Assembly (NCBI GenBank): GCA_025558095.1
Contig: JAIVFI010000017.1
Location: 1 to 64,000 of the forward strand
Direction: 5' to 3'
Source of the DNA: Hyaloraphidium curvatum
Taxonomy: Eukaryota > Monoblepharomycota > Hyaloraphidiomycetes > Hyaloraphidiales > Hyaloraphidiaceae
DNA length: 64,000 bases
Shown: piece after piece, positions 41,388-52,397 of the stretch
Numbering within the stretch: the stretch's first letter is position 1
Layout: every line of letters starts with the position of its first letter
Position numbers and translations under genes: made by a program
Notes under the pieces: generated by a model
Database searches by the model: none
What the model was told of the DNA's origin: nothing
Seen by the model: the letters and a program-made list of their open reading frames with translations, nothing else

Positions 41388-42510
41388 TCAACCCCGCCCA
41401 CGCGCGGCGGAAGGACGTCCGGCCCTTTTGGCATTGCGGCCGGAAACGCCCACCGACCGCACGAGCATACGGAGCATTCCCTCGGCGTCCATGTCGCGGG
41501 CTTCCGGGTAACCCTCCGCGACGAGGTACCCCGGCCCTTTTCTTCGAGGATCCGCAGGCGGTCGCCCCGGAATTTCGTCCGCATGCCTTCGAAGATTACC
41601 AGGAGCAGCCCCGGCATCGGCCGCGGCGGCGACATCCCCGCCAGCGGCAGGTCCCGCTTCCCGAGGGGCAACGCGGCGGCGTCGATCGGGACCCGATCGA
41701 GGACGGCGCAGCAGAGGAGCTTCAGGAACGCAGTGTAGTTGCCGCCGTGCGCCACATTGCGGACCAGGATGTTGAGGTGCCGCGCGGTCAGAGTTAGCCC
41801 GCACTCCAGCCGCAGGAAGTCCATCAGTTCTTTGCACGCCACATAGGAGCTGCCGACAATGGATCGAGGTCAGCGGCCACACGGAACGGGGGCCAAGGAG
41901 CGCGGGAACGAGGCACTCACACCAGAAGTCGGTCATTCACCTGGATGAACCAAGTAACAGCCTTCTCATCGATCGCAATGCCACCATTTTGCGCCGCATC
42001 GACAAGGAGGCGGCGCGTCCTGACCTTCGCCTCGTCGACGAGCTTCGCGGTCCGGCGCTGTGCCTCCGTGCCATCCTTTGGACCTCGCCGCAGTTTTCCC
42101 TGCTCTGCTATCGCGTGTGCGGTGAGAAAGTGGGCGATGCTTGCACCGTCGCCCGTCGTCAGGTCCTCGGCCGACCCGAGGGCGGCGTAGGCGTCCCAGA
42201 CCGCGTCTGCGGCCTTGGGGAGCGGGATCCGCCTCCGGCCGGCGCTCTCCAGGACCTTGCGCAGCCGCTCCAGCCCGGCATTCCTCTCAGGGGCAGACGA
42301 CGAGAACCGGGGCGCAGGAAGGTCGACCGCCGGCCGCGGCCGATGCTGCCGGGTTGCGGCGCTGGTCGCGTTCCGGGACGCGCTCGCCGCCGCGGACGCG
42401 CACCGCAAGGGCCGACCGGGACCCGCAAATGCAAGAGACGGTGCCGAAAGACGTTCCAAAGAGCGCCGGAGCGCGCTCAGGGCACGATCCGGGCGCTGGA
42501 AGCCGAGCAT
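41388..42510 (-). pseudogene. PPR-family pseudogene C (internal deletion and frameshift)
   Basis: Exon 1, 42510-41921, is 590 nt, exactly the length of exon 1 in gene D and nearly identical to it (MLGFQRPDRALSALRRS..., RFSSSAPERN, VTWFIQVNDRLLV). Exon 2 starts at 41849 with SYVACKELMDFLRLECG and runs to NYTAFLKLL. There it jumps directly into the C-terminal module CCAVLDRVPIDAAALPLGK. The lost piece corresponds to 1,125 nt of gene E (375 codons, in frame) and includes all PPR motifs. The junction at 41714-41718 is a 5-bp microhomology TCCTC (plus strand GAGGA) present at both deletion borders in E. Near 41524-41535 a one-base loss then breaks the frame of LRILEEKGR. The rest of the C-terminus is still readable in the other frame to 41388. 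Confidence 0.8.
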
Positions 42511-43068
42511 TGTTTCCTTGTTTGCAACACTTGGATCATCCTCACAACCTTTTTATGTAACGCGAACCCGGCGAGGGTTCGCTGGGTCCACTCGCGACGA
42601 CAGATGCCGATGATCTGCAGCGTCAGATTCGAGATCCATCGACGTCCATCACGTCATCCGCGCCGGGGCGTAGTGGCCCCCACGTTGATCGAAGCCAACC
42701 CTCTTCACCCGTGCGTGCAAATCAAAGGATCTGCCTTGAGGAACCAAAAAGCTCCCCAGCTACCGCCGCCCGCGGGTGTCAGTTGCCGTTGACGGTGTTG
42801 GCTCGAGCGGCACAAGAACGATGTGCGATAGGCGGCCCACAAGAACGCCTCCCGCAGCACCCGACAGAATAATGCGCGGAGCGGATGACCGCGGCCGCAA
42901 ACCCGGTCGAAACTTCGCCGTGAAGTGTACCGCGGCCCCGGAATCCGGTGGACGTGCACGGGATCGGCATTCCGCCCGTCACTCGCTTTCGCGCCACCTC
43001 ACTGCCCCGTACACACTCCTTCCGCCCCCCTCCCTTCCCCTCCTTCCGTCCCCCACACCAACGAAGAA
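42511..43068. other. Divergent intergenic region
   Basis: 558 bp between pseudogene C's start and the next plus-strand gene. The first bases upstream of 42510 resemble the PPR-D leader (ACAAGGAAACAATG-like), confirming the duplication includes some promoter. Nothing else seen. Confidence 0.4.
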
Positions 43069-43848
43069 ATGTCCCTCCCCACGCCTGCCCGCACCCCTCC
43101 CGGCCCCGGCCCGCTCCGCCCGGCCGCCTCCTCGCCCGCCGCGCGTGCCGGGGCGCACCCCTCCCCGGCGCCCACGCCCGCGCCGGCGAAGCAGCCTGCG
43201 CTGGGACTCATCGGGCTCACGCAGCCCGAGATGTTCAGGAAGGAGAGGGCCAAGAGGGAGAAGAAGCCCGCGGGCGAGGGCAAGGCCAAAAAGGCGCGGA
43301 AGGGCAAGGACGCGGAGGCCGGTTGCGGCACCAAAGCGAACGGAGACTCTGGCAAGGCACCGATCGGAGCGAACGAGGGGGACGTGGTCGAGGTCGAGGT
43401 CGTCGGCGGCAAGCTGGTCCCCGTGTTCGCGCCGCCGGCCCCCGCCAAGAAGCCCAAGCGCGCGGATTTGGCGCCCAAGAAGAAGCCCGAGCCGAACCTG
43501 TTCGTCGCCGTCGAGGCGCACGGCGGACAAGAGAGGGCGATCGGGTGCTTCAAGGACGAGGGGGCGGCGGTCTTGGCGTCCGGGGGACCCGAAAGAGGCG
43601 GATCTGTGCGCAAGCTCTCGGTTCCCGGGCTCGGGACCACCGTGGTGCTCGGGATCGCGTGGAACGAGGCCATGCGGGCGGTCAGGTTCGCTGCGGGGAC
43701 GAAGCAGGCGCTGGCCGAGGCCGCGGCGCGGGAGTGGAAGATGTCGCCGAGGCGGATCGTCTGGCTGGATGGGGACGCGAGGATCGACCATCCGAGCTCG
43801 CCGGGAAGGGCAGGGGTGGATCTGGAGGAGCACGAGGTGCGGGGGTGA
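43069..43848 (+). CDS. Lys/Ala/Pro-rich protein of unknown function
   Basis: A single exon of 259 aa. The start is ATG with a good A at -3 (GAAGAAATG). The N-terminal Pro/Ala-rich 45 residues are followed by LGLIGLTQPEMFRKERAKRE, a strongly basic tract (KKARKGKD, KKPKRADLAPKKKP), and a folded-looking C-terminal half. That half includes PNLFVAVEAHGGQERAIGCF, GTTVVLGIAWNEAMRAVRFA and SPRRIVWLDGDARIDHP. The basic tracts could be nuclear or nucleolar signals. No family recognised. It is not a shadow, because composition and codon pattern stay protein-like to the stop. Confidence 0.6.
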   Translation: MSLPTPARTPPGPGPLRPAASSPAARAGAHPSPAPTPAPAKQPALGLIGLTQPEMFRKERAKREKKPAGEGKAKKARKGKDAEAGCGTKANGDSGKAPIGANEGDVVEVEVVGGKLVPVFAPPAPAKKPKRADLAPKKKPEPNLFVAVEAHGGQERAIGCFKDEGAAVLASGGPERGGSVRKLSVPGLGTTVVLGIAWNEAMRAVRFAAGTKQALAEAAAREWKMSPRRIVWLDGDARIDHPSSPGRAGVDLEEHEVRG

Positions 43849-44311
43849 GGGCCAGGAAGGGAAGGGGGGACAGACTGGACGGGCCGGAGTGGCCGCTGGG
43901 GGGGGATCGCGGCGCGGCCAGGCGGGGTGCGGCGGGGACGATCGGACGGCACTTTGGAAGCGATTTCTTCGGAGGAACATGTTGTCTGGCGGTTTCCGGT
44001 CGCCGATGGCCGACACAGCCCGCGCGTGACGGGCGGATGGCGTTGCGCAGGGCGCAAGCCCCCTAGCCGCCCGCCCCGTTCGGGCCTGCCCCACGCCTTC
44101 GGCATCAGGTGGCCCTCGATCCGGCTGTCTCACGCGAAGGTCCCGAGCGCCCCGTGGCCGCGGTTGCCGGTCCCGCCGTCGGGTTCAATATCCTAAATGG
44201 CTGCGGTCTAGGGACCCGGCGCCTAGAACGCGATCTCGCGATGCATGCGATCCCTTGCCCCCTGCCACATTGCCTGAACGAGGACACCGCTCCCCCGCGC
44301 CCCCGCCGACG
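43849..44311. other. Intergenic, nothing seen
   Basis: 463 bp between the Lys-rich protein and the membrane protein gene, same strand. No RNA gene or repeat found. Confidence 0.45.
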
Positions 44312-46314
44312 ATGCGCGCCGCCCCGATCCTCGCCGCGGCCGGCGTCGCGGTGCTCGCGCTCGTGGGCCGCGCCGACGCGCAGGGCGTGGCGTGGGCCGG
44401 CCGCGCCGAGCTCGCCGCGCTGTCCGGTTGCACGTCCGGCCTCCCCGGCACAAACGCGCCTCAGGTCGACGCGGCAAAGACGAACATGACGCGCGCGGAC
44501 ATCACCGTCGCCGCGTGGACAAAGCCCGTCACAGGCCGCAAGATGATCATGTACCTCGGCAAGGAGATGCACGGCACCGCCGCCTGCGTCGCAGACTCGA
44601 TCGGCTCCACAAGCACCTGCCGCTACGACTTCACGCTCCAGGGCACCTGGCGCTCGCTGCGCGGCTGCGGCTGGTCGAACCCAGACACCGCGAGCCGCCC
44701 CGGCTACGAGGTCCGCAACAGCACCGTCTGTGAGTCACGCGCCCCCGGGCGGCCCAGCACGGCCTGATCGCGCCCCGCGCCGCAGATCTCGAGTGGCAGG
44801 ACCAGTTCGCCGGGGGCAACCGCCAGGCCTCGCGCTACGCCTACCCGGTGTCCATCGCCCTGCCCACGACCGTGAACGTGCAGACCGACATCAAGGTCCT
44901 CGAGGAGTCGGGCATCAAGAACTTCAACCTGACGGGGCTGTCGTACGACATTACCGACGGGCAGCGCTTCCTGATCGTCGACTTCACCATGTTCTCGAGG
45001 TGCGTTGCTCGCGGGTGCGCTGATGGGCCGCGATCTGATTCTTCTCTCTCTTCAGGTGGCCCAACAACCTCACCCTTGACGCCGACTCGGGCTACATCCA
45101 GCTGCCCGGCTACACCGGTTCGGTCGAGATCGTCTCGTACACCCTGCCCACCTGCGTCAAGACCGACGGCTCTTCCAGCACGGCCTTCACCACTCAGGAC
45201 TTTTGCTACCAGAACGGCCAGCTCAAGATCGCTATCGGCGACCGCTGCAACGTCGGCGGCACCTACGCCTTCAACTTCGACACCAATTGCTTCCCCGGCG
45301 CGGCAAACACAAACACCTGCACCGGGAAGGTGCTCACGGCCAATGCTCTCATCGGAACGCCCAACGCCTCGGGCGCCCTCGAGCTCGACCTCTGCAACGC
45401 GCTGCTCAACACCGTGGCCGCCGTCACCGGCGTCATGGTCGCCGACAAGCCTCAGGGCTACTTCTTTGGCGACACCGTGACCCTCACGGCCACCTTCACC
45501 TCGCCCGACCTGCCCATCTACGAGGCCCGCCTGACCAAGATGATCCTCGGCCGCAACAAGGTCGAGCGTACGCCCAACATCGGTGCCGCCACCACCGTGA
45601 CCCGCAATGTGAACACAACCCTCGTCGACTCGGCCGCCGGCCCCGCCGCCGTCGGGGCGCTGTCGACGCTCGCGACGAACACCAACTTCACCTACCTGCC
45701 CACGGCCGACCCCAACGTGGTCAACATGAAGATAACGCCCAATATGTTGCCCAAGCAAGCGGGGGTGGATTTCAACGACAATTCGTTCCTGACCACGGAC
45801 GACTTTGACTCGATCACCGTGAGCAGCACGCTCGTGCAAACCGCGCCGAAATCGGCAGCTCACACCCCTTTCCCTCCAGGACTACACCTTCTACGCCACC
45901 TTCCGCATCTACTTCGACCAGCAGTCCGCCGCCGGCCAGCGCCGCCGCCGCCTCCTCGCCCGCGACGTGCAGGTGCCCGCCCCGGCCCTCCGCCAGACAA
46001 CGACCAGCAACCAGAACGCCAACGCCGCGCTCACGGTCCCCCCCAACCCCAACGCCGTCGTCACCCAGCCCACGACCGCCCCCGTCGCCCCCGTCGCTCA
46101 GCCCGCCGCCGCCACCGGCACCTCCGAGGCCCTGGTCATCGCCGCCATCGTCATCGGCGTCCTCGCGCTGCTGGCCGCGTGCTGCACGCTGTTCGTGCTG
46201 CTGGCCATGCGCCGCAAGGACAGGAAGAGGGAGGAGGAGGACGCGTTCATCAGGCAGAGGCTGGTGGCGGGGCTGGACAGCGCAAAGGCGCCGGCCTGGG
46301 GCACGTCGGCTTGA
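44312..46314 (+). CDS. Type I membrane protein of unknown function
   Basis: Exons 44312-44729, 44786-44999, 45056-45833 and 45880-46314 give 614 aa. Signal peptide MRAAPILAAAGVAVLALVG precedes a large ectodomain with several N-glycosylation sites (NMT, NST, NLT, NTT, NFT) and paired cysteines (CNVGGTYAFNFDTNC, TCTGKV, DLCNALL). The ectodomain alternates beta-rich segments such as GYFFGDTVTLTATFTSPDLP. A Thr/Pro/Asn-rich stalk leads to one transmembrane helix (ALVIAAIVIGVLALLAACC). A short basic/acidic tail RRKDRKREEEDAFIRQR faces the cytosol. It looks like a cell-surface receptor or adhesin-type protein. No named domain recognised. Confidence 0.7.
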
Positions 46315-46382
46315 GGAATTTTGGAGGAGGAGGATTCGACGGGTATTGCATCGGGGGCTTGGAAGCTTATCATGACTTATCA

Positions 46383-46430
46383 GTTCAAGTTTTGAAGAAG
46401 ATCGAAGTTCAAGTTTTGAAGAAGATCGAA
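46383..46430 (+). repeat. Two-copy 24-bp tandem repeat
   Basis: GTTCAAGTTTTGAAGAAGAT plus CGAA occurs twice back to back (46383-46406, 46407-46430), in the 191-bp gap between the membrane-protein stop and the TPR-protein stop. Each unit contains a TTCAA..TTGAA inverted pair. Confidence 0.8.
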
Positions 46431-46505
46431 GGGGGAATCTTCAATGTGCGCTCGAAGCACATCATCCGTCCACCCCGACAACGAGAATGGTTGACCTGGT
46501 CCTGA

Positions 46506-48243
46506 TCATCCCCGGTGCTTGGTCAGCCGGCAGAAGCACGGCACATCGATCGGCGTGTCCGCCAGCCCCGCCAGCCTTTCCAAATCCTTTCGCACCTCGC
46601 CGGCCTCCTCCGACCCGCCCCGTCCCGTCCGCTCGAGGCACTCGGCGAGGCCACGCAGCGCCCACAGGTTCTTGGGATGCTTCCCCAGATCCTCCCGCAG
46701 CACCCCCTCGGCCTCCTCCACCCGCCCCTGCTCCAGCAGCAGAGCCCCCAGCGCGTGCCTTACGGGCTGCATCTGCCCCTCGGGCTCGTCGTACACCAGC
46801 TCGTCCGCCAACCTGGCGCCCTCGCGCAGCGCGGAGAAGGCCCCGTCGTGCTCGCCCCGGCGGTAAAGCACCTCGCCCAGGGCGAGGCGGGAGGAGACGG
46901 CGAGGAGGGCCTCGGCGGTGTTGTTGAACAGCGTCCGCGAGGCCGGCACGCGCGCGCGGGCGGCCTCGAACGCCAACCGCTCCGCCTCGGCCTCGTCGGG
47001 GCGCGACAAGGAGGCCAGTGCGACGGCGCGCGCGTACAGCCGCGTCGCCTCGACGGTGCAGAACACCTCCGCGTCCTCCGGTGCGGGCTGGGCGAGGATC
47101 TCGTCCCATTTCCCGAAGCGGATCCAGACGTGGTACGGTACCGCGACAAAGGCCTCGAGCCAGTCGGGGCGTTCGGCGATCAAATGGGAGGGGGTGGAGG
47201 CCAGTTCCTGCGCGGCCGAGATGGCCTTTTCGTAGATGCCTGCGAACATGGCGGCGTAGACGAGGAGGTGCAGGTCGTGGAAGCTGGCGGGCGGCATCAG
47301 GTGAGAAACTTAGCGGGCGGGCCGTCCCAAGGAAACCCACCGATAGAGCGTGTAGAACCCCTCGGGACCCCGGTAGGCGAGGTACTTCCTGTCCGCGACC
47401 ACGGCCAGCTCGTTGGCCAGGATCGCGGCCGAATAGTCCCCGACCAGCATGTCGACGTGGCTGGGCATGTGGACCAGGTGGCCGCCGTCGGGGACGAGCA
47501 GGCGGAGCCTGTTGGCGTACTCGAGCGATTTGCCGGGGTCGGGAGACATCTCGTAGGCGTGGATGTGGAAGTGGAGCAGGCTTCCGGAAGATGTTGAGAT
47601 GCGCGGAAGTTCGAGGGCTGGACGTGACCTACGCGGGATGGTCGCCCTGTAGGGCCAGCCCTTCGTCGAGCAGCGCCAGGATGTCGGCGATCTTGGTGTC
47701 GTCGGCCATCTTGCCGTCCTTCCAGAGCCGCCACGGCGACAGCTGCATGAGCGACTCGATGTAGACGGCGATGATGTCCGCGTCGCTTTGCCCGTACTCC
47801 TCGTAGACACGTCGCATCGCGTCGGCGTAAGCAAGGTCCAGTTCGGCGCGCAGCTCGGCTGCAGGGCTATCCTCGCTGCCTTCCGGAGGCAGGTGGCGGA
47901 CCGCCATGGCGCGAAAGAGCGCCTTCTCGGCCTCGGGAAACAACTCCGCGCGCGACGCGTCCCCGAGCAGCTCCAGCCCCTCGCGCAGGATCTCGGCCGC
48001 CATCTCCGGCTCGTCCGCCTCGGGGTTGTTGTAGTGCGGCCCGCAGTTTGCCGCCAGCCCCCACATGGCCATCAGGCACGCCGGGTCCTCATCGAGCGCG
48101 CGGCGGAAGCACCAGCGCGCCTCCTGGTGGTTGAAGGCGTGGCCCCACGCCGCGCCGCGGTCGAACCACGTCTGCGCCGCGGGGGACGCGGCGGTGACCT
48201 TCCGGGAGTGCGCGCCGAGGGAGAAGGGGTAGTCGTCCGCCAT
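46506..48243 (-). CDS. TPR-domain protein
   Basis: Exons 48243-47633, 47580-47341 and 47283-46506 give 542 aa, both introns phase 2. The start is the ATG of MADDYPFSLGAHSRKVT. Family landmarks are AQTWFDRGAAWGHAFNHQEA (first TPR), EDPACLMAMWGLAANCGPHYN, HFHIHAYEMSPDPGKSLEYA and GGHLVHMPSHVDMLVGDYSA. After splicing, GFYTLYRFHDLHLLVYAAMF reads continuously. I recall this arrangement from a family of uncharacterised TPR proteins in bacteria and fungi with HYYIHxxE and HMPSHIxxxxGxY motifs. C-terminal TPRs (ALGEVLYRRGEHDGAFSALR, ALGALLLEQGRVEEAEGVLR) complete it. Exact function unknown. It is divergent from PPR-D, 96 bp apart. Confidence 0.8.
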
Positions 48244-48339
48244 TTCGGCGAACACGCGTGTCCTCGCGAGATGTGCTTGTCGAGACGATATCGTGATCGA
48301 CTCGCGATGGAATGGGTGGTGCATGCAAACAAGGAAACA
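48244..48339. promoter_or_regulatory. Compact bidirectional promoter, TPR gene / PPR-D
   Basis: Only 96 bp separate the two start codons, so both transcripts must initiate within it or inside the genes. It contains the palindrome ACGATATCGT near 48281-48290. Inferred from layout only. Confidence 0.45.
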
Positions 48340-50359
48340 ATGCTCGCCGTCCAGCGCCCGCATCGTGCCGTGAGCGCGCTCCGGCGCTCCTTCGGACGTG
48401 TTTCGGCACCGTCTCTTGCATTTGCGGGTCCCGGTCGGCCCTTGCGGTGCGCGTCCGCGGCGGCGAGCGCGTCCCGGAACGCGACAGGCGCCGCAACCCG
48501 GCAGCATCGGCCGCGGCCGGCGGTCGGCCTTCCTGCGCCCCGGTTCTCGTCGTCTGCCCCTGAGAGGAATGCCGAGCTGGAGCGGCTGCGCGAGGTCCTG
48601 GAGAGCGCCGACCGGAGGCGGATCCCGCTCGCCACGGCCGCATATGCGGTCTGGGACGCTTACACCGCCCTCGGATCGCCCGAGGGCCTGACCGGGGAGG
48701 ATGTGCGGGATGTCGCCCGCTTTCTCACCGCACACGCAATAGCGGAGCAGGGGAAACTGCGGCGAGGTCCAAAGGACCGGACCGAGGCCCAGCGCGGGAC
48801 CGCGAAGCTCGTCGACGAGGCGAACGTCAGGACGCGCCGCCTCCTTGTCGACGCTGCCCGAAAAGGTGGCATTGCGATCAACGAGAAGGCTGTTGTTTGG
48901 TTCATCCAGGTGAATGACCGACTTCTGGTGTGAGTGCTCCTTCCCGGCCTCCTTGGCCCCCGTTCCGTGTGGCCGCTGACCTCGATCCGTTCTCTGCAGC
49001 TCCTATGCGGCGTGCAAAGAACTGATGGCCACGTCTGAAGACCTGGAAGGCTATCCGAGGCGACAGACGAGCGTCGCGGATCTCGCTGTTCCTCTGTGGG
49101 CTTTAAACAAGGATGACCAAGCGATTCGGTCCCGTTCGGCAAAACGGGACGCTTTGGACCCGCTGGAAGTGGACCCGGACCCGGAAGCTGCACTGCGCGC
49201 GGCCATCCTGAGCGGTCCAGACCTGGGGATCACGGACCTCTGCGCCCCGGGTATGCCCCAGGGCTCGGTGACGCCGGTGCGCAAGGTTCTCCAGCTCCTG
49301 TCTTTTGCCGCCGCCCGCCATAGGCAGGGGCAGCGAGGCATCGTGGATACTTACACTTGTGCCGCCGCGGCCGAGGCTGCCAAAGCCTGGAACCATCCCC
49401 GGCTTGCCCGCGCCGTGGTCGAGGTCCTTTTGGGTGACCCTTTCGGCGTGTCTCCCAATGCGGCGCTCTTCAACATCCTCCTCGCGGAAGCTTCCGACGG
49501 GCGGGACTCTGAAGCCGGCGACGAGCTGCTCGCGCGGATGCGGCGGCTGCGTCTCGAACCACACCTCGACATGTTCAACACCATGATCCGCTTCTACGCG
49601 CGTACGGGAAGGCTCGGTCTGGCCCGCGACACCCTCAAGGAGATGGTGGCCGCGGGACACAAACAGGACGAGGTGACGGGGTTGGCCCTGCTGGAAGGCA
49701 TCCTCACTGCGGAGACCACGGTGGAGGACGTGATACGGACGATGGACTTGTTGGCAGAAGCGCGGATCGCGGTTACGTTCAAGCACTGGAACAAGGCCCT
49801 GCGCCACTTTGCCGACCAAGGAGACCTCCAAAGCATGGAACGTATTTGGAACGACTTGCCCGTTGCGCCGAACGAAACAACCGTCGCCACGTGTGCAAAC
49901 GCCTACGAGAAGTTCGGCAGCGCGGACCAGCTCCTTACCTTCCTTGACGGCGCGCCGAGGCAGTTGCTTTCGACGTCGGAGACGTGGAGCGCCGCAATCC
50001 GCGCGTTCGCCCGGCGGTGGACCGTCTCTCGGGACGAGGAGTTTGGTGATTTGGCCTTTGCCCTCTGCTGCGCCGTCCTCGATCGAGTCCCGATCGACGC
50101 CGCCGCGTTGCCCCTCGGGAAGCGGGATCTGCCGCTGGCGGGGATGTCGCCGCCGCGGCCGATGCCGGGGCTGCTCCTGGTAGTCTTCGAAGGCATGCGG
50201 ACGAGGTTTGAGGGCGACCGCCTGCGGATCCTCGAAGAAAAGGGCCGGGCCTACCTTGTCTCTGAGGGGCACTCGGTGGGCCCGGACATGGACGCCAAGG
50301 GGATGCACGAGATGCTGGACCGGTCCTTTGGCAACCACCGTCGCAGTGGACCGGGCTGA
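48340..50359 (+). CDS. PPR-family protein D, probably mitochondrial, with internal deletion
   Basis: Exons 48340-48929 and 49000-50359 give 649 aa. The presequence MLAVQRPHRAVSALRRSFGR leads to the cleavage-like APRFSSSAPERN. The conserved N-terminal domain ends VWFIQVNDRLLV, then the phase-2 intron. Exon 2 begins SYAACKELM but jumps straight to ATSEDLEGYPRRQTSVADL. Relative to gene E, 195 nt (65 codons, E 60544-60738) are missing in frame, including NVAHRGNYTAFLKLL. PPR motifs at 49460-49564 (Asn5, His35) and 49565-49669 (Asn5, Asp35) are intact, as is the C-terminal module (CCAVLDRVPIDAAALPLGK, LRILEEKGRAYLVSEGH). The protein ends early at SGPG, next to a fragment of another copy. It could still be functional. 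Confidence 0.78.
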
Positions 50360-50580
50360 TCGCCTGCGGATTCTCGACGAAAAGGGCCAGGCCTATACCT
50401 CGTCGCGGGAGTTACCCGGAAGCTCGGAACATGGACGCCACGGGAATGCTATGTTGCTCGAGCAATCGATAGGCAGTTGCGGCCGCAGTGTCAAACGGAT
50501 CGGACGTCCTTCCGGCGCGCATGGGCGGGGTTGATGGATTCTCCGCGGGGCGAGCATGCTCTGTAGACAATTCAGCACAC
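50360..50580 (+). pseudogene. PPR-family 3' fragment abutting gene D
   Basis: Immediately after gene D's stop the sequence restarts inside the family's C-terminal module (GCCTGCGGATTCTCGACGAA). It continues with a degraded version of the C-type ending, including GGACGTCCTTCCGGCGCG and the same post-stop sequence as pseudogene C (TTCTCCGCGGGGCGAG). No open frame spans it. It shows that two family 3' ends were once adjacent here, consistent with unequal exchange. Confidence 0.7.
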
Positions 50581-50819
50581 GCTTTCAATCCGCCCTCCTG
50601 ATTAGCGTTGTGTGTTTGAGAAGCCATGCCGCCTCACCTGCAGCCCGTGACGACCGCGTTCGTAGCCGGCTCAACTTCGATTCGACGGACCTCATTCCCG
50701 GCCAACTCCGCGTGCTCCAGGCACGTCCAGGCCCCGGCGACCCATTCCCAAATACCCATTTCCGTCGTTCCCCGGCCCATGGCCCCCCATCTGTCCCGGA
50801 CTCGACGTCGGCGGCGGTG

Positions 50820-52397
50820 ATGCCCGGGGAACGGTCTCGCCTTCTGCTGGCCCTCGCGGCCCTCGCGGTTGCGCTCCTGTTTCTTCTTCCGCCGTGGAGC
50901 GCGGACAGGCGCGTCGGGAACACTGGGAAGAGCGGAAACGGCGCTGTGGACTCGCGAGACGTCGCGGGCAACACGGACTCTGCGGGCGGAGCCGTCGGAA
51001 CCGGTCCCCGGGGCGGCATCTACGGGCAACAAGCGAAACCGCTGACGCCGCTCAAGCGACCCGATAGAGCCAAGCCGAATTGGAACCAGCCGCTGGAGTT
51101 TGCGCCAGCAGGGAAGGAGGACGGGACGGGCGACGCGGTCCGGCCCGGGGACGCAGCCGACGGCACGACGGAGCCGTCAAATGGCGATCTTCGATCCGAG
51201 GACGGCGAGGCTGCCGAGGAAGAGGACGGAAATGAGGCCGGAAAGCGGGGACTCAACCCCCCCGCCGAGCTTCCCTCGGACTTCCTCTACACCCCGCTCG
51301 GCCAATCCCACACCTCCTACCTCCTCCTCCCCCGCTCTGGCCTCGCCCCCCTCACCCACGAGATCCAGTCCCTCATCCTGCGGCACCAGTACCGCCCCGC
51401 TTCCGAATGCGCCGCGGCAAAGTTCATGAGCAACGGCTGGTTCAGCGGCATGGGCCACGAATGGCACGTCGGGGGCCAATACCTCGCCCTGGCCATGGAG
51501 CTCGGCCGGATCTTCCTCTGGGACAGCAAGTCGGGGGTGCACTACGCCCGCGGGCCGCACTGCGAGGGCGCGCCGAGGTCGTGGCTCTGCTACTTCCGGC
51601 CCGAGACCAACTGCTCCGCGTGGGCCAACGAGGGAAACACGATCCCGGCGGCCAACATCACCAAGACGGAGAGGATGGTGGTCGAGGGTCGGGACTTTGT
51701 GTCGACCGAGGTGGCGGACCTGGTCCGGCGCGAGCGGCCCGAGATCACGGTGCCGGAGCTCAAGTACCTCTGGCGGGCGCAGTCGGTCGCGTTCTTGATC
51801 CGGCTCAACGACAAGACCGTGGACGCGGTGCGCAGGCTGCGGATGGAGCCCAACATGACCGCGGTCGCGGGCAGCCCGGGCCCGCCCGAGTCTGTGTTTC
51901 CCCTCCCGCGGGGCTGCATCTCGGCGCACGTCAGGCACGGGGACAAAGGCCGCGAGATGCCGCTGGTGGCGTACTCGGCGTACGCGGCGGCTGCGGAACG
52001 CCTGCGCTGGCTGAACCCCACCCCCTTCCGCCGGGTCATGTTCCTTTCGAGCGAGGACCCGAAGGTGATCGAGGAGGGCGCCTCGCTGCCGGAAAAGTGG
52101 ACCGTGTACTACTCGGACATCCCGCGGGAGAACACCAACGGGCAGAGGCAGCAGGTGCTGCATCCGATGATGACGGTCCTCCATTTGCTGCAGCTGCTGA
52201 TGGCGCTCGAGTGCGACGCGTGGATCGGGACCAGGGGATCCAACTGGTGGGTCATCCGGGCGGTGCTGCTTCTATTCTGACGGCGCGGCGGCAGGAATCG
52301 CCTCATTGACGAGCTCAAGTGCGTCTGGGTCGCCAAGTGCGGGCATCCCTACGTCGAGGTCGGCCCGGACAACAGCTTCGACGGGTACCGGTGGTGA
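50820..52397 (+). CDS. Fucosyltransferase-like glycosyltransferase (type II membrane)
   Basis: Exons 50820-52246 and 52295-52397 give 509 aa. An N-terminal signal anchor (SRLLLALAALAVALLFLLPP) is followed by a Gly/Asp/Glu-rich stem of about 140 residues, the layout of Golgi glycosyltransferases. The catalytic part has CISAHVRHGDKGREMPLV, matching the HVRRTDK donor-binding motif of alpha-1,6-fucosyltransferases and NodZ-type enzymes. It also has FRRVMFLSSEDPKVIEEG and the late block ECDAWIGTRGSNW joined by splicing to NRLIDELKCVWVAKCGHPYV. That junction turns an otherwise truncated end into the family's SNWNRLIDEL, supporting the small second exon. Predicted to transfer fucose from GDP-fucose in the Golgi. 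Sugar and acceptor are inferred. Confidence 0.72.
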
